In this document: piece by piece, positions 1-5,916 of the stretch | Numbering within the stretch: the stretch's first letter is position 1 | Layout: each line of letters opens with the position of its first letter | Source: JBCBKZ01 sp039026975 | GTDB taxonomy: Bacteria; Bacteroidota; Bacteroidia; J057 | Length of the DNA: 6,977 nt | Reading direction: 5' to 3' | Assembly (NCBI GenBank): GCA_039026975.1 | Contig: JBCCLI010000356.1 | Coordinates: forward strand, 1-6,977 | Notes under the pieces: model-generated | The model's database searches: none | Seen by the model: only the letters and a program-made list of their open reading frames with translations | What the model was told of the DNA's origin: nothing | Made by a program: the position numbers and the translations under genes

Positions 1-847
1 CGCCACCTGAGTTATTGGTTTGGGTTCTCACCTTATCTTTCTCCATATAAAAAGAATCATTATGCTCTTACCCTTTTAGCTTAGTCCCTTCAAATCCTGA
101 TCCTATCTCAAAGCCTTTTACTGCATTTATGCTCATCATAGCAGATGCTAAGTCAGCAGGGAGTTTCGCATAAATAGGTTCTCCCCAGCCTGCTGGTACA
201 CCCTGTACAGAACACATGATGGTTCCCCCTGCTGAATTTCCTTCTTTCCGGATCTCATCAATGAAATGATACATCTTCTCCGCCATCTCAGGAACTGGGC
301 AGTGGGTAGCCTGGGAATAGGTAGTTTCCAAGGCATAATTCTCAGGCATATGAGCAAGAGACAGTTGGTGAATGGAATGTACCCATGCGTGTATGCGTAC
401 ATCCGTAAAGGTAGCCAGCACCTGCTTGGCTACGGCTCCACCTATTACCCTCGCTATGGTTTCACGGGCAGATGACCTGCCCCCGCCTCTATGATCGCGG
501 GTGCCATACTTAGCGAAGTAGGTGTAGTCAGCATGGGAAGGACGAAAGTTCTGAGCTAGGTGGTTGTAGTCTTTAGAACGCGCATTAGTATTAGCGACAA
601 AAAATCCCATAGGGGCACCGGTAGTGGTATGATCTACATGGCCGGATAGTAGCTGAAAAGTATCACTTTCCTTGCGCTGGGTGGTAATTCTGCTTTGTCC
701 GGGTCTTCTTCTGTTTAACTCCGACTGAATGAAGTCAGGATCCAGTTTTATCCCAGCAGGACACCCGTCTATCACCACGCCTATTCCTTCTCCATGTGAT
801 TCTCCAAAGCTGGTAATCCTGAATAAGTTTCCAAAAGAGTTAGACAT
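1..847 (-). pseudogene. aroC: Chorismate synthase, 3'-partial, interrupted by an in-frame stop
   Basis: Chorismate synthase makes chorismate from EPSP, the last shikimate-pathway step, in the cytoplasm with reduced FMN. The ATG at 847 gives MSNSFGNLFRITSFGESHG, the normal family start; the open frame also runs 15 codons upstream to a GTG, but those residues are not family-like. Visible signatures are GESHG (residues 15-19, His18), RPSHADYTY (His105, matching the second catalytic His) and RGGGRSSARE (120-129). The frame reaches GFEGTKLKG and meets TAA at 68-70. Beyond it the same frame reads EHNDSFY and later TNNSGG up to base 2, exactly the expected family continuation, in which the stop stands where Ser is usual. 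One change (TCA to TAA) explains it. About 100 C-terminal residues would be lost, so a product stopping there should be inactive. The family usually has about 360 residues; the real 3' end lies outside the window. Identity is very sure; pseudogene versus sequencing error is open. Confidence 0.9.
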
Positions 848-873
848 AAGTATTAGGTAACGGTAACGGCTGG

Positions 874-881
874 CAAATATA
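874..881 (-). promoter_or_regulatory. Candidate -7 promoter box for aroC
   Basis: The minus strand reads TATATTTG, an exact match to the Bacteroidota -7 consensus TAnnTTTG, 26 bases upstream of the aroC ATG. This would give a short leader of about 20 bases. No TTG is seen at the usual -33 distance, so support rests on the -7 box and its position only. The box also lies inside the upstream-extended aroC frame, which supports choosing the ATG at 847 over the earlier GTG. Confidence 0.35.
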
Positions 882-946
882 CTGATTCCCACATCTAATG
901 CATGGATTAGCAGAAGTCAATTCATCCCAAGCTTGATTTTTTCCAT

Positions 947-973
947 AAAAAAAGGCGACCCTTTAAGGCCGCC
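947..973 (-). terminator. Rho-independent terminator after the OmpA gene
   Basis: On the minus strand the order is GGCGGCC, loop TTAAAG, GGTCGCC, then seven T. The stem has seven pairs, six of them Watson-Crick and one G-U. It begins about 25 bases after the stop codon of the OmpA-family gene at 998 and before aroC, so it ends that transcript and separates it from aroC. The A run lies on the plus strand in front of the stem, so the element works in the minus direction only. Confidence 0.85.
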
Positions 974-997
974 CATATTTCTGCTTAAGTTCCAGGA

Positions 998-2266
998 TTA
1001 AAAAACCCTTGGTACAGTTAACTCTTCAGGAGAGATAAGTTTTAGCTCCACTCTTCTATTGGCTTCTCTTCCTTCTGAGGTAGAGTTATCCGCTATAGGA
1101 TTGGCGGAATTATAACCATTAGAAGTAATTCTAGCTATGGGGATTCCTTTCTTATGAACCAGGTAATACTTCACCTCAAAGGCTCTCATCACAGATAGAA
1201 TCTGGTTAGACTTATAGGTTCCCATATTATCTGTATGCCCTAATACTTGAAGGCCATAATTAGGATACTTGTTCAGGATGTTAGCCACTTCATCAAGGGT
1301 GGAATAGCTTTCACTTTTCAAATCATGACTACCTGAGTAGAAAAAGATGTTATTCATGGCTTGCTGAAGGAAATCGACATCTTCCTGGTTAATACTGCCG
1401 CTGAAGCTCGTATTATCATTATCTACGTAGTTGTCATAGCTATGGGTGGGAATTTCCTCCGTAGTATTATCAGTGTAGGACTCCTCCACTGGGACCTCTC
1501 CTGTATCACTCTGATCATCTTCTGGTGGACATCCCAAGTTCATAATCAGCCCTTTTACATCAGGACATCTGTCGTCTTTATCTGGAATCCCATCCAGGTC
1601 TGAATCTTTATATGGATTATCTGCGCTAGCTATAGGAGGCTTTTCTTTAGGCTCTTCCTTTGGCTCCTCAGGCTCAGGGGTAGGCTTTCTCTTTGGCTCT
1701 GTAGGTAAAGCAAATACAAAACCGGCAGAATGCGCTATATGCTGAAAATCTTCAGTTTTGAGCGCCAGCTTATACATACTCTCAATATTGAAATTGAGAT
1801 TTTTAGAAATTCTGAATCTCATTCCTAATGCGCCTGGAACATAAAGCCTGAGGTTGTTACTAGCGCTGTTCAGGCCAAACCCAGTAGAAATGTATGGTGC
1901 CCAAAATGCATCCTCCTTAAAAAAGGTTCCGTTGGACTTAAACTGCATCAAGGCATTTACATCTATCAGGGAAGTTCTAAGGAAGTCCGTTTCGCTGGTG
2001 TTAGGGTAGTTGCGTACCTCAGGAACAAAGGAAGAATTAAGGGATAAGTTTAACCATTGGGTTACATATGCGTGGGCACCTATGGTTATCCCTGGAGAAA
2101 ATTCCTTGTACTGTAAATAGTCTCCGTCAATGGGGCCCAGATAATCAAGGAAACTAGCTGATAAGCCGGCCATCCAGGGGTTTTCACTGGTCTGAGAACG
2201 GAGGGAGGAATACTGGACTAAGGTAAAGAAAGAAGCAAGGCAAAGAATAAAATATGATCTTCTCAT
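998..2266 (-). CDS. OmpA-family outer-membrane protein with TSP3 calcium-binding repeat
   Basis: Likely an outer-membrane porin-like anchor that ties the membrane to peptidoglycan. Starting at the ATG at 2266 (422 residues), it has a signal peptide at 1-25 (basic MRR, hydrophobic core, ending near SLRSQ); a region of alternating strand-like segments at about 26-186, probably a beta-barrel; a Pro/Glu/Lys-rich linker at 188-214; a thrombospondin type 3 calcium loop (DSDLDGIPDKDDRCPD, about 221-236, followed by GCP); an acidic Asp/Glu/Thr/Ser linker at 247-295; and an OmpA C-terminal domain at about 314-412. That domain keeps the peptidoglycan-binding signature: GHTDN (Asp346), the central MRAF, and SEGREANRRVEL (403-405 NRR). 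An in-frame TTG at 2317 would put 17 residues before the signal peptide, so ATG is preferred. It follows a similar gene on the same strand after 163 bases and is closed by a terminator. The exact barrel fold is inferred from the architecture. Confidence 0.9.
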   Translation of the reverse strand: MRRSYFILCLASFFTLVQYSSLRSQTSENPWMAGLSASFLDYLGPIDGDYLQYKEFSPGITIGAHAYVTQWLNLSLNSSFVPEVRNYPNTSETDFLRTSLIDVNALMQFKSNGTFFKEDAFWAPYISTGFGLNSASNNLRLYVPGALGMRFRISKNLNFNIESMYKLALKTEDFQHIAHSAGFVFALPTEPKRKPTPEPEEPKEEPKEKPPIASADNPYKDSDLDGIPDKDDRCPDVKGLIMNLGCPPEDDQSDTGEVPVEESYTDNTTEEIPTHSYDNYVDNDNTSFSGSINQEDVDFLQQAMNNIFFYSGSHDLKSESYSTLDEVANILNKYPNYGLQVLGHTDNMGTYKSNQILSVMRAFEVKYYLVHKKGIPIARITSNGYNSANPIADNSTSEGREANRRVELKLISPEELTVPRVF

Positions 2267-2429
2267 GTTAATTATTCTCAATACAAAGTGAAGGTGCTGA
2301 GAATTTTGATGGAACAAAATAACAGACCAATATTTATTGCAGTAGTGGTTTATAATACTACGAATTAATAAATGATAGCGTATAAATTCCTGTGAGATTC
2401 TTGGGGTTTATTACACTTATTAATGAATA

Positions 2430-3641
2430 TTAATGATTCATATTATTCAGCTTGTAAGAAATCTGCTCAAAGGAGACTTTATAATTTTCTGATAAAGAAG
2501 CGGTTAGCGGAGTAGTAATTATAGAAACTCTGTCCTGACTGATATTTAGTTCATTTACCAAAAGATATTTTAATTTGTAGATTCTCCTCATAATCAGGTT
2601 TCTGATGAGTTTCCCTCTTTGCGGATAGTTAGCTTCCAAGCGTAAATGTCTGTTTTCGCAGGTAGACATAATAGCTCCTAGTCTGGCTACTTTTTCTAGC
2701 CCTTCTTCTGTAAGCTGTACACTCTCCGGAAAGAATACAGTGGAAATAAGCAGTTTTCCTTCCTGCGATTCTATTGCACATGGATGCTGATTCGGGATTT
2801 CCTGCCCTTGCTCTTGATAGGTTGGCTTTTCTCTTGTATAGGATTGTATAGGAATAGAAATATTGCCAACTCTTTTAGGACGGGGGACTACCTGCTCTTC
2901 CTTTTGTAAGCTGATGGTAGGTTTATCCGGACAGCCTTTAGCCTTGGGCATTCCTGCCTCATCAGGACAGACATCTAAACGATCAGGAAGCCCATCCCCA
3001 TCCCTGTCTTTATCCATGTCCATACTGAACATAATACTCTCAAGTTCTGGACTTACATCCAGGTTTTTTAGCTTGGGTAGTTTTCTCCCGTACAGGGTAT
3101 ACCCCAACCCAATAGATGGAGAAAAGCTGCTGTAACGCTGATCTAAGAGGCGCTGGAATACAAATTTTCCTACAATCTGTATCCTTTTATTCATCCGGAA
3201 ACTTATTCCGGTTCCCAGCCCTACATGGCTACTAAGCCTTCCTTCCTGTATTTGACCACCTACCCCTACTGTGATGAAAGGAGAAGTCCTAGAATCTGTA
3301 GCTAGCAGGCTACCATTATTAAATTTAAATGAACCCCATAGGTTGATGTATTGTGTAGAGATGGGATCCATCTTATCCAGGGGCCTTGGGGCATCATTAA
3401 AATGTTGATATTCCAGCGAGAAGGCTAAAGCTGGGGAGGGAGAGTGTTCTACCTGAATAAAAGGCCCTGTAAATCTTGATTGAGAAGCTTGTGAAAAGTA
3501 GGCTATTCTCAAGGACTCATAGCTTCTAAAGCTTATACCTCCATAAATATGCGTGTAGGGACGGAAAGCTTGGGAAAATAAAATTGAGGGTAAGAGAAAT
3601 AGGGTGAAGTTGGTAGCTATATATATGCGTCTAGGAAGCAT
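2430..3641 (-). CDS. OmpA-like TSP3-repeat envelope protein with degenerate C-terminal domain
   Basis: 403 residues from the ATG at 3641. It has a signal peptide (1-24, ending LFSQ), strand-like segments at about 25-185 consistent with a small beta-barrel, a TSP3 calcium loop (KDRDGDGLPDRLDVCPDE, followed by GCPD, about 211-239), a polar linker at 240-287, and a C-terminal region at about 296-394 that keeps the OmpA-domain layout. The last part aligns by eye with the downstream gene: MRRIYKLKYLLV and IxxxRVSI against MRAFEVKYYLV and IxxxRITS. The binding motifs are gone, however: HTD is replaced by NYP (near 348-350), and the NRRVEL motif by NYKVSF (386-391). It is therefore probably a paralog of the neighbouring OmpA protein that no longer binds peptidoglycan in the usual way. 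Its role is unknown; a surface or structural job, or partnership with its neighbour, is possible. It may share a transcript with the downstream gene, as no terminator is seen between them. Confidence 0.82.
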   Translation of the reverse strand: MLPRRIYIATNFTLFLLPSILFSQAFRPYTHIYGGISFRSYESLRIAYFSQASQSRFTGPFIQVEHSPSPALAFSLEYQHFNDAPRPLDKMDPISTQYINLWGSFKFNNGSLLATDSRTSPFITVGVGGQIQEGRLSSHVGLGTGISFRMNKRIQIVGKFVFQRLLDQRYSSFSPSIGLGYTLYGRKLPKLKNLDVSPELESIMFSMDMDKDRDGDGLPDRLDVCPDEAGMPKAKGCPDKPTISLQKEEQVVPRPKRVGNISIPIQSYTREKPTYQEQGQEIPNQHPCAIESQEGKLLISTVFFPESVQLTEEGLEKVARLGAIMSTCENRHLRLEANYPQRGKLIRNLIMRRIYKLKYLLVNELNISQDRVSIITTPLTASLSENYKVSFEQISYKLNNMNH

Positions 3642-3661
3642 GTTAGGGGACTAGGATGAAA

Positions 3662-3689
3662 GTTAGCTAACCTATTAGGCGTTAATAGG
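3662..3689. repeat. Adjacent inverted repeats upstream of the degenerate OmpA-like gene
   Basis: Two palindromic elements abut. GTTAGCTAAC (3662-3671) is a perfect 10-base palindrome. CCTATTA, spacer GGCGT, TAATAGG (3671-3689) is a perfect 7-base inverted repeat. They lie 21 to 48 bases before the ATG at 3641, in the leader or promoter zone. They could be an operator or a leader hairpin; there is no T run, so not a terminator. The rest of the 208-base intergenic region (3642-3849) is AT-rich, with no gene or clear promoter that I can support. Confidence 0.4.
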
Positions 3690-3849
3690 AAGTTTGCAGT
3701 TTTTATTATGAATAAATTTTCAATTTTAAACATTCTAATTTATGCAAATAAACCCTAGGTGAAGCTTTTTAAGAAATCAGCTGCCCAAAATGAGAATTGA
3801 TTGGTCTAATTAGGGAGGAAAATGGTTAAGACTAGGCAGACCGTTCGTG

Positions 3850-4314
3850 CTAGGGATCTTCCCTCAGATACATACGTAGAATCTCTTCTCCGTCTATTTG
3901 CTGGAATAAGATAAGAGAATCTTTGGTGAGCCTTCGGATACTTTGTTCTCCTTCTTGTTCTGTAAAGATGCTTCCATCAATAAACTGGAATGGTAACTCT
4001 TGATCAGGTAGGTCTGGGGTGGATAAAATTAGGGTTCCTTCTTCTGTAATAGTCAGGGCTGACTTCCCTAAGTCAGCCGATGACAGACTAATTTCACCTG
4101 CCACCATACTGACCAGCCTCCATGTACCTAACAGGTCAGGACTTAGGGTTTGGGGGTACTCGCTTAAGGAGTCTGGCGCTTCTACCTGCACCAGATTTGG
4201 AGGAACTACCTCAGTATCTTCGGGTACTTCAGCCTCTGCTTCAGTGGGGCCTGTTTCACACCCCAAAAGGAAAAGGGTGAAAATAAAAAATAGGGTTGTC
4301 AGCCTGATGATCAT
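3850..4314 (-). CDS. Small lipoprotein with possible lipocalin-like C-terminal domain
   Basis: The ATG at 4314 gives 154 residues with a lipoprotein signal: MIIR, a Leu/Phe-rich core, and lipobox LLGC with Cys19 as the lipidated residue. After the Cys comes an acidic stretch (many Glu, about 20-40), then a Pro/Ser-rich spacer. From about residue 60 a compact domain starts LLGTWRLVSM, continues with short alternating strands (SALTITEEGTLILST), and ends ILRMYLRED. An L-x-G-x-W start plus repeated beta segments is typical of the lipocalin-like or calycin lipoproteins common in Bacteroidota, but I cannot name the family with certainty. An upstream in-frame TTG at 4407 would bury the signal peptide, so it is rejected. 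The acidic run just after Cys could act as a surface-export signal like those known in some Bacteroidota lipoproteins; this is inference. Ligand and role are unknown. Confidence 0.75.
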   Translation of the reverse strand: MIIRLTTLFFIFTLFLLGCETGPTEAEAEVPEDTEVVPPNLVQVEAPDSLSEYPQTLSPDLLGTWRLVSMVAGEISLSSADLGKSALTITEEGTLILSTPDLPDQELPFQFIDGSIFTEQEGEQSIRRLTKDSLILFQQIDGEEILRMYLREDP

Positions 4315-4318
4315 GCCC

Positions 4319-4326
4319 CAAAGGTA
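4319..4326 (-). promoter_or_regulatory. Candidate -7 promoter box just before the lipoprotein gene
   Basis: The minus strand reads TACCTTTG, an exact TAnnTTTG match ending only four bases before the ATG at 4314. If used, transcription would begin at or next to the start codon and make a leaderless or nearly leaderless mRNA. No -33 TTG is found at normal spacing. A second exact box upstream (4405-4412) is the alternative. Confidence 0.25.
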
Positions 4327-4355
4327 AACATCCTGAATGATATTCTCACTTGGAC

Positions 4356-4370
4356 CCTGTTTGAAACAGG
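4356..4370. repeat. Perfect 15-base palindrome upstream of the lipoprotein gene
   Basis: CCTGTTT, centre G, AAACAGG is a perfect inverted repeat with a single central base, 42 bases upstream of the lipoprotein ATG. Its length and symmetry suit the binding site of a dimeric repressor. There is no T run beside it, so it is not a terminator. It lies between the two candidate -7 boxes. Confidence 0.4.
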
Positions 4371-4404
4371 TATTTCTTTGAAAAATGCTTGATAAGAGGT
4401 TCTG

Positions 4405-4412
4405 CAAAGCTA
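4405..4412 (-). promoter_or_regulatory. Alternative -7 promoter box for the lipoprotein gene
   Basis: The minus strand reads TAGCTTTG, an exact TAnnTTTG match about 90 bases upstream of the lipoprotein ATG. It would give a leader of roughly 85 bases that includes the 15-base palindrome at 4356-4370. No -33 TTG is seen at the usual distance. Nothing else recognisable was found in 4413-4527 apart from an 8-base direct repeat. Confidence 0.25.
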
Positions 4413-4527
4413 TTTTGGAGAGGAATTACGAGCTGTTTTTCAGAAAATTAGGGCAGTTCAAGTGCTGGAATCGCACATATATTGATATACATACTGATTC
4501 AAAGATGTTCAGAGCTGGAATGAAATC

Positions 4528-5304
4528 TTAGGCTGCTAAAAAATGGGTGATCTCCTGAAGGAAGTAGCCAGGATTTTCAGCATGTAACCAGTGGCCTGCA
4601 TCAGGTACAGCTACAAACTGGGCAAGTGGGAAAAGTCTGGTCAGCACTTCAATGTCTGTCTCAGCTAAGTAAGAAGAGTTAGCCCCATAAATAAATAGGG
4701 TAGGGAGGTAGTTGGAGTCTTCAAGTGGGATTTCCTTGAGCACTTCCTCATACTTCTGACTGATTACGGGCAGATTGAATTTCCAGGTCAAATGCTTATC
4801 AGGATTCCTTCCTAACCCTTTGAGGAGGAACTGCCTGACTCCTACTTCAGGTACTCCTGTTTTAAGGAGTTCATCAACCTCATTACGCTGGCTCAAGGAA
4901 GGGAGGGGCACGCTGAGGAGCGCTTGGATGATTTCATTGTGGTGGGGCTTATACCGCTTAGGGGTCATATCCGCTATGATCAACTTTTCTAAGCGTTCTG
5001 GATAGGCATCCGCAAAAGTAAGGGCTGTTTTCCCACCCATGGAGTGGCCTAATAGGGAGGCTGTGGTAATACCCTGTTCATCCATATAGGCGAGGAGATC
5101 CTCAGCCATCAGAGAGTAAGTCCAGGCCTCAGCATGAGGAGATTTACCGTGGTTTCTCTGGTCCACTAAGTGTACAGTGTATGACTCGGCAAGCACTTTG
5201 GCATGGCTAAGCCAGTTATCCAGGGAACCAAATAGGCCATGTAAAATGATGAGGGCAGGGCCTGCTCCCACTACTTTACTATGGAGTGTTACTGTCTCAG
5301 CCAT
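4528..5304 (-). CDS. Alpha/beta-fold hydrolase, YbfF-like esterase
   Basis: A 258-residue cytoplasmic serine hydrolase without signal peptide, close in length and motifs to E. coli YbfF (about 254). Visible are the oxyanion-hole segment LHGLFGSLDNW (21-31), the conserved VDQRNHGKSP (47-56), the nucleophile elbow GHSMGGK (86-92, Ser88), and DAGHWLHAENP (235-245) with the catalytic His238. At the usual strand-7 acid site the sequence is YGANSSYL (Asn209), so the acid is more likely Asp112 in IADMTP, the position I recall for YbfF-type enzymes. These enzymes cleave short acyl esters or thioesters in vitro; the natural substrate is not known. The ATG lies one base after the stop of the yjbQ-like gene (TAG T ATG), so the two are probably translated from one mRNA by coupling. 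No terminator is evident downstream. Confidence 0.92.
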   Translation of the reverse strand: MAETVTLHSKVVGAGPALIILHGLFGSLDNWLSHAKVLAESYTVHLVDQRNHGKSPHAEAWTYSLMAEDLLAYMDEQGITTASLLGHSMGGKTALTFADAYPERLEKLIIADMTPKRYKPHHNEIIQALLSVPLPSLSQRNEVDELLKTGVPEVGVRQFLLKGLGRNPDKHLTWKFNLPVISQKYEEVLKEIPLEDSNYLPTLFIYGANSSYLAETDIEVLTRLFPLAQFVAVPDAGHWLHAENPGYFLQEITHFLAA

Positions 5305-5305
5305 A

Positions 5306-5716
5306 CTAAGAATATATAGAAGCTATTAATTTTCTGGACCCTCCATGGTTTCTGAATTCACAAAGATAAATGCCCTGCCAGGTACCTAGCATCAGCTGAT
5401 GATTATTGATGGGAATACTGATAGAAGCGCCCATGAGACTGGATTTAACATGAGCGGGCATATCATCTGCTCCTTCCAGGGTATGCTTATAATAGGGCTG
5501 GTTTTCAGGCACCAAATTATTCATGATAGACTCAAAGTCTATTCTCACTGTAGGATCAGCATTTTCATTAATGGACAAGGCCGCAGAGGTATGTTGGATA
5601 AATAGATGAAAGATACCTGACTCTGGTAAAGGAGGTAGTTTCCTCAAAATGGTAGTTGTAATTAAATGAAATCCTCTGGAGTAAGGAGAAAGTCTAATAT
5701 GAGTGTGGGTAACCAA
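5306..5716 (-). CDS. yjbQ: YjbQ/UPF0047 family protein, TTG start
   Basis: 136 residues, the normal size of the YjbQ family (E. coli 138). Conserved blocks are SRGFHLIT (13-20), IQHTSAALSINENADPTVR (40-58), EGADDMPAHVKSSLMG (81-96), LGTWQGIYLCE (110-120) and RNHGGSRK (122-129). The conserved His and Asp residues form the family's putative active or metal site. Members are annotated as having a secondary thiamine-phosphate synthase activity, but the main role is unsettled. The start is TTG at 5716: an in-frame TAG lies two codons upstream, the next Met is deep in the fold, and from TTG the spacing to SRGFHL equals that of the E. coli protein by eye. It is the first gene of an operon with the downstream esterase-like hydrolase. 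No exact -7 box was found upstream. Confidence 0.92.
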   Translation of the reverse strand: MVTHTHIRLSPYSRGFHLITTTILRKLPPLPESGIFHLFIQHTSAALSINENADPTVRIDFESIMNNLVPENQPYYKHTLEGADDMPAHVKSSLMGASISIPINNHQLMLGTWQGIYLCEFRNHGGSRKLIASIYS

Positions 5717-5757
5717 GGGCTATCATTTTCTGCAATATACACTTCTTGCTTTTTTAT

Positions 5758-5775
5758 GTTGTAATTAATTATAAC
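5758..5775. repeat. Imperfect 18-base palindrome in the divergent intergenic region
   Basis: GTTGTAATTAATTATAAC is symmetric apart from one base pair (GTTG against TAAC). It sits 42 bases upstream of the yjbQ-like start, between two divergent genes. It has no T run on either strand in terminator position. It could be an operator for the yjbQ-hydrolase operon; high AT content makes chance occurrence possible. Confidence 0.3.
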
Positions 5776-5813
5776 AGTGTGATTTAATTCGCCTGAGTAT
5801 TTTGTACGTTTAG

Positions 5814-5830
5814 ACAGTTTGAATAACTGT
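5814..5830. repeat. Inverted repeat ACAGTT-N5-AACTGT between divergent genes
   Basis: ACAGTT, spacer TGAAT, AACTGT is a perfect 6-base inverted repeat in the middle of the 200-base region between the yjbQ-like gene (minus) and the acyl carrier protein gene (plus). The spacing fits one turn-scale binding by a dimeric regulator. It could serve either direction. The rest of this region holds no gene I can support. Confidence 0.3.
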
Positions 5831-5887
5831 TCAAGATTCTATTTAGACCACTGGTTCTAATTTCCTACGATAAGCAAAATGTTCTCT

Positions 5888-5895
5888 TAGCTTTG
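5888..5895 (+). promoter_or_regulatory. Candidate -7 promoter box for the acyl carrier protein gene
   Basis: The plus strand reads TAGCTTTG, an exact TAnnTTTG match ending 21 bases before the ATG at 5917. The region between is A-rich (ACTAACAAAAGATAG), as is common in leaders of Bacteroidota genes. This gives a leader of about 14 bases and supports the ATG at 5917 over the later Met. No clear -33 TTG was found. Confidence 0.4.
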
Positions 5896-5916
5896 AATAA
5901 CTAACAAAAGATAGAT

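Noticed and set aside
848..892. Upstream GTG start for chorismate synthase adding 15 residues
   Set aside because: The added residues are not family-like, a candidate -7 box lies inside this stretch, and MSNSFGNLFRI is the normal family start.
1361..1603. Open frames antisense to the genes, such as this one in the OmpA gene
   Set aside because: They have no recognisable motifs, sit wholly inside strongly supported genes on the other strand, and reflect their codon composition.
2267..2317. TTG start for the canonical OmpA-family protein, 17 codons upstream
   Set aside because: It would place a polar tail before a normal signal peptide that begins MRRSYFIL at the ATG at 2266.
2315..2322. Near -7 box (minus TTATTTTG) upstream of the canonical OmpA gene
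   Set aside because: It has one mismatch to TAnnTTTG in AT-rich DNA and no -33 element. A similar near match at 3745-3752 was dropped for the same reason.
3617..3733. Possible 38-residue minus-strand ORF upstream of the degenerate OmpA-like gene
   Set aside because: It overlaps the start of that gene in another frame, covers the palindromes, and its composition simply reflects AT-rich intergenic DNA.
4315..4407. TTG start for the lipoprotein, 31 codons upstream
   Set aside because: It would bury the lipoprotein signal peptide, which needs to be N-terminal; the stretch also overlaps a candidate -7 box and a palindrome.
4463..4522. Direct repeat GCTGGAAT at 4463-4470 and 4515-4522
   Set aside because: Eight bases only, no further copies seen and no associated element; consistent with chance.
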